Positions 62,320 to 64,000 of a DNA stretch of 64,000 nt are shown in pieces. The notes under the pieces were generated by a model. That model ran no database searches. It was not told where the DNA came from and saw only the letters and a list, made by a program, of their open reading frames with translations. Within the stretch, counting starts at the first letter, position 1, and every line of letters starts with the position of its first letter. The stretch is from assembly GCA_016709665.1 (NCBI GenBank), contig JADJMI010000001.1, positions 186,001 to 250,000 on the forward strand, read 5' to 3'. The position numbers and the translations under genes were made by a program. Origin of the DNA: Betaproteobacteria bacterium. GTDB taxonomy: Bacteria > Pseudomonadota > Gammaproteobacteria > Burkholderiales > Usitatibacteraceae.

Positions 62320-62579
62320 CGCCGGGGGCTCCGCTCGGCGAGCAACGCCTCGTAGAGCTCTTCGCGGCTTTCCTTGCCGAGCCGCTTTCCCTTCATGGCT
62401 GGCGCCGCATCGACGCGCGCCAGCAGTTCCCGGTACCGGGCGAGCCGGTCGTCCTGACGGCGCGCGTAGACCTCGATGGCGCGGCGGCAGATCTCGTTGA
62501 CGCTGGTGCCCTCCTTGATGGCGCGCACGCGGGCGGCCTGCAGGAGCGATTCGTCGATGGAGAGGGTGACGTTGGCCAT
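62316..62579 (-). CDS. VapB-like antitoxin
   Basis: This 87-residue protein starts at ATG 62579 (an upstream in-frame ATG at 62624 is less likely). V-T-L-S-I-D-E-S-L-L-Q-A-A-R-V-R-A-I-K-E-G-T-S-V-N-E-I is the ribbon-helix-helix DNA-binding domain. The C-terminal part would mask the PIN toxin encoded next. The overlap with the toxin gene (GTGA) ensures coupled translation. Confidence 0.87.
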   Translation of the reverse strand: MANVTLSIDESLLQAARVRAIKEGTSVNEICRRAIEVYARRQDDRLARYRELLARVDAAPAMKGKRLGKESREELYEALLAERSPRR

Positions 62580-62654
62580 GGCGAGGAGCCTGCCTATCCT
62601 TGTTGCACGTAACCAGTGTAGCACGGGTTATGTGCGCCGGGGCCGGGGGCCGGC

Positions 62655-62715
<61 letters not shown>

Positions 62716-62778
62716 TGCAGGTGGATCGGGGACGCGGCCCCGTGGGGCGTGCGGGGGGGGCCGCCCGCGCGCGCCCAC

Positions 62779-62843
62779 CGGACAGGCGAATTTTCACCTG
62801 TCCCCAATTAAATTGGGGCCGCCCCCCCAGCTGTCCCCGATTT
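62779..62843. repeat. palindromic element, diverged copies
   Basis: CCGGACAGGCGAATTTTCACCTGTCCCC (62779-62806) keeps the fold but has two arm mismatches. AATTAAATTGGGG and CTGTCCCCGATT follow within 40 bases as further partial arms. The element sits between the poly-G tract and the 3' end of the Bug gene. Confidence 0.65.
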
Positions 62844-62845
62844 GG

Positions 62846-63820
62846 TTACTGCACCGGCGGGATCTTCGCCTGCTTCACCACGCGGTCCCACTTGGCGACT
62901 TCGGAAGCGACATAGGCGCCGAACTGCTCGGGCGTGCTGGCGACCGGCTCGGCACCGGAAGCGGAGAGACGCTCCTGGATCTCCGGCAGGTTCACGATCT
63001 TCTCGATCTCGCGCTGCATGCGGGAGACGATTTCCTTCGGGGTGCCCGCGGGCGCCAGCAGGCCGATCCACGTCACCGCCTCGAAGCCGGGAACGGTATC
63101 CGCGATTGGCGCCACATCCGGCAGGATCTTCGAGCGCTTGGCCGTGCCCACGCCCAGGACGCGCAGCTTGCCCGCCTTCACGTGCTGGGTGGAGGTGTTG
63201 ATCGTGTCGAACATGAACGAGAGCTGCCCGCCCAGCAGGTCCGCGAGGGCCGGCGCGCTGCCCTTGTAAGGCACGTGGGTGAGTTGCGTGCCGAGGGAGC
63301 CCGCAAGCAGCTCGCCCGCCAGGTGGTTGGAGCTGCCGTTGCCCGCGCTGCCGAAGGTGAGCGTGCCGGGCTTCGCCTTGGCGGTGGCGATGAAGTCGGC
63401 GAGCGAATTGATCGGGCTCGAAGTAGGCACCACCAGCAGGTAAGGCACCGTGACGATCTGCGTGACCGCCGCGAAATCCTTCACCGGGTCGAAGTCGAGC
63501 TTCGAGTAGAGGCTGGGCGTCGTGGTGTGGCTCGCCGCGGGTGCGATGAACGTGTAGCCATCGGGCGCGGCCTTGGCGCCCTGCGCGGTGCCGATGGTGC
63601 CGCCCGCCCCACCCTTGTTCTCGATGACGATGGGCTGCCCGAGCGCCTCACCCAGCTTCGGCGAGATGGTGCGGATGACCACGTCCGTCACGCCCCCCGC
63701 CGCGAACGGGATGATGATCCGGACGGGCTTCGTGGGCCAGGACTGCGCGGCGGCACCGGTGCTGACGACAAGACCCGCCGCGAGGGCGGTGGCGAAGCGG
63801 ACAAATCGCGATCGGTTCAT
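62846..63820 (-). CDS. Bug-family (TctC-like) periplasmic solute-binding protein
   Basis: This 324-residue protein starts at ATG 63820, with GAGG eight bases upstream; the in-frame ATG at 63829 is too close to that site. The signal peptide ends at A-A-A-Q. Family motifs are W-P-T-K-P-V-R-I-I-I-P-F-A-A-G-G, I-V-I-E-N-K-G-G-A-G-G, A-P-D-G-Y-T-F-I and H-V-P-Y-K-G-S. It is downstream of an Ldh-family gene on the same strand, separated by a palindromic element, so it may have its own promoter. Ligand unknown, probably an organic acid such as a 2-hydroxy acid. Confidence 0.93.
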   Translation of the reverse strand: MNRSRFVRFATALAAGLVVSTGAAAQSWPTKPVRIIIPFAAGGVTDVVIRTISPKLGEALGQPIVIENKGGAGGTIGTAQGAKAAPDGYTFIAPAASHTTTPSLYSKLDFDPVKDFAAVTQIVTVPYLLVVPTSSPINSLADFIATAKAKPGTLTFGSAGNGSSNHLAGELLAGSLGTQLTHVPYKGSAPALADLLGGQLSFMFDTINTSTQHVKAGKLRVLGVGTAKRSKILPDVAPIADTVPGFEAVTWIGLLAPAGTPKEIVSRMQREIEKIVNLPEIQERLSASGAEPVASTPEQFGAYVASEVAKWDRVVKQAKIPPVQ

Positions 63821-63851
63821 GGTGGGCATGGCCTCAGGTAGGGGAAAAAAT

Positions 63852-63880
63852 CGGGGACAGGTGTAAATGGGGACGGGTGA
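63852..63880. repeat. dispersed element, tandem half-sites
   Basis: GGGGACAGGTG (63853-63863) and GGGGACGGGTGA (63869-63880) are two direct, not inverted, copies of the half-site. It lies between the Ldh-family stop and the Bug start. Confidence 0.7.
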
Positions 63881-63885
63881 AGCGT

Positions 63886-64000
63886 TCAAGCACCCGCCAA
63901 CCGATCGAGCATCGCCATGGTTTCATCGCTCACGAGTATCCCATCCGTAAACGCCTGCGCACGCCGGCGGTAACGGCGGGAACCGGGCAGATCCGGCGAC
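63886..64000 (-). CDS. 3' end of a malate/L-lactate (Ldh-family) dehydrogenase, partial
   Basis: Only the last 37 residues are in the window, read from the right edge to TGA at 63886-63888. The segment L-P-G-S-R-R-Y-R-R-R-A-Q and then F-T-D-G-I-L-V-S-D-E-T-M-A-M-L-D-R-L-A-G matches the C-terminal region of Ldh-family NAD(P)-dependent 2-hydroxyacid dehydrogenases. The identification rests on a short tail. If right, it could pair with the Bug gene downstream. Confidence 0.55.
   Translation of the reverse strand, partial: SPDLPGSRRYRRRAQAFTDGILVSDETMAMLDRLAGA

Overview
The window is GC-rich throughout (roughly 70% by eye) and codes densely on both strands. Five genes encode Bug/TctC-type periplasmic solute-binding proteins, and there are several compact catabolic operons, each with its own divergent GntR or IclR regulator. 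That profile fits a Betaproteobacterium (Burkholderiales or a relative with many Bug genes). There is no rRNA or tRNA here to settle the placement. I saw no CRISPR array, prophage or insertion sequence.

Layout. 0.1-6.6 kb: SRPBCC protein, LytS/LytTR two-component pair, a lipocalin-like exported protein, a broken nucleotidyltransferase gene beside a poly-G tract, an OmpA-like protein and a RIO kinase. 6.6-11.1 kb: an acyl-ACP-reductase-like dehydrogenase divergent from an iron alcohol dehydrogenase, then an exported protein that seems to start at CTG. 11.1-14.5 kb: sulfatase-Bug operon divergent from a GntR/UTRA regulator. 14.5-17 kb: SRPBCC protein, an NAD(P)-binding/DoxX fusion and a DUF2269 protein. 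17.0-20.9 kb: operon of Bug protein, isocitrate-lyase-family lyase and LeuC/LeuD-like hydratase. 20.9-26.4 kb: large hybrid histidine kinase, methyltransferase and MazG-like pyrophosphohydrolase. 26.4-35.0 kb: permease, Cds1-like PLP enzyme, LysM protein, lipoprotein, amino-acid-binding protein, persulfide dioxygenase-rhodanese fusion, MFS exporter and Omp85-like barrel. 35.1-40.5 kb: BvgS-like hybrid kinase, SelO and a VapBC pair. 40.6-47.9 kb: seven-gene catabolic operon (TauD-like dioxygenase, SDR, Bug, CMD, M20 peptidase, NodB-family amidase, aldo-keto reductase) with a divergent IclR regulator. 47.9-54.3 kb: seven-gene operon of thermostable-hemolysin-family protein, AMP-dependent ligase, heme-oxygenase-like diiron oxidase, SDR, TPR protein and a QseB/QseC-like two-component system. 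54.3-56.5 kb: methyltransferase and two small genes flanked by repeats. 56.5-61.8 kb: two enolase-superfamily enzymes and an FAD oxidoreductase, divergent from a GntR regulator and a Bug protein. 61.8-64 kb: second toxin-antitoxin pair, poly-G tract, fifth Bug protein and the 3' end of an Ldh-family dehydrogenase.

The best candidate for an undescribed system is the 47.9-54.3 kb operon. It looks like a small acyl-derived metabolite pathway: ligase, diiron oxidase, reductase, and a hemolysin-family protein whose fold is related to N-acyltransferases. It carries its own PmrA/QseB-type sensor-regulator, and a PmrA-box-like site lies upstream of its first gene. The 40.6-47.9, 17.0-20.9 and 56.5-61.8 kb operons look like uptake-plus-degradation modules for organic acids or amides whose substrates are unknown.

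Two cautions. At least six otherwise intact genes carry single-base frame breaks, several in short homopolymers, and there are two long poly-G tracts. Both suggest residual sequencing or assembly error, so the 'broken' genes may be intact in the organism. A dispersed palindromic element (GGGGACAGGTGA and its complement) occurs at least five times and supplies the stop codon of two genes.
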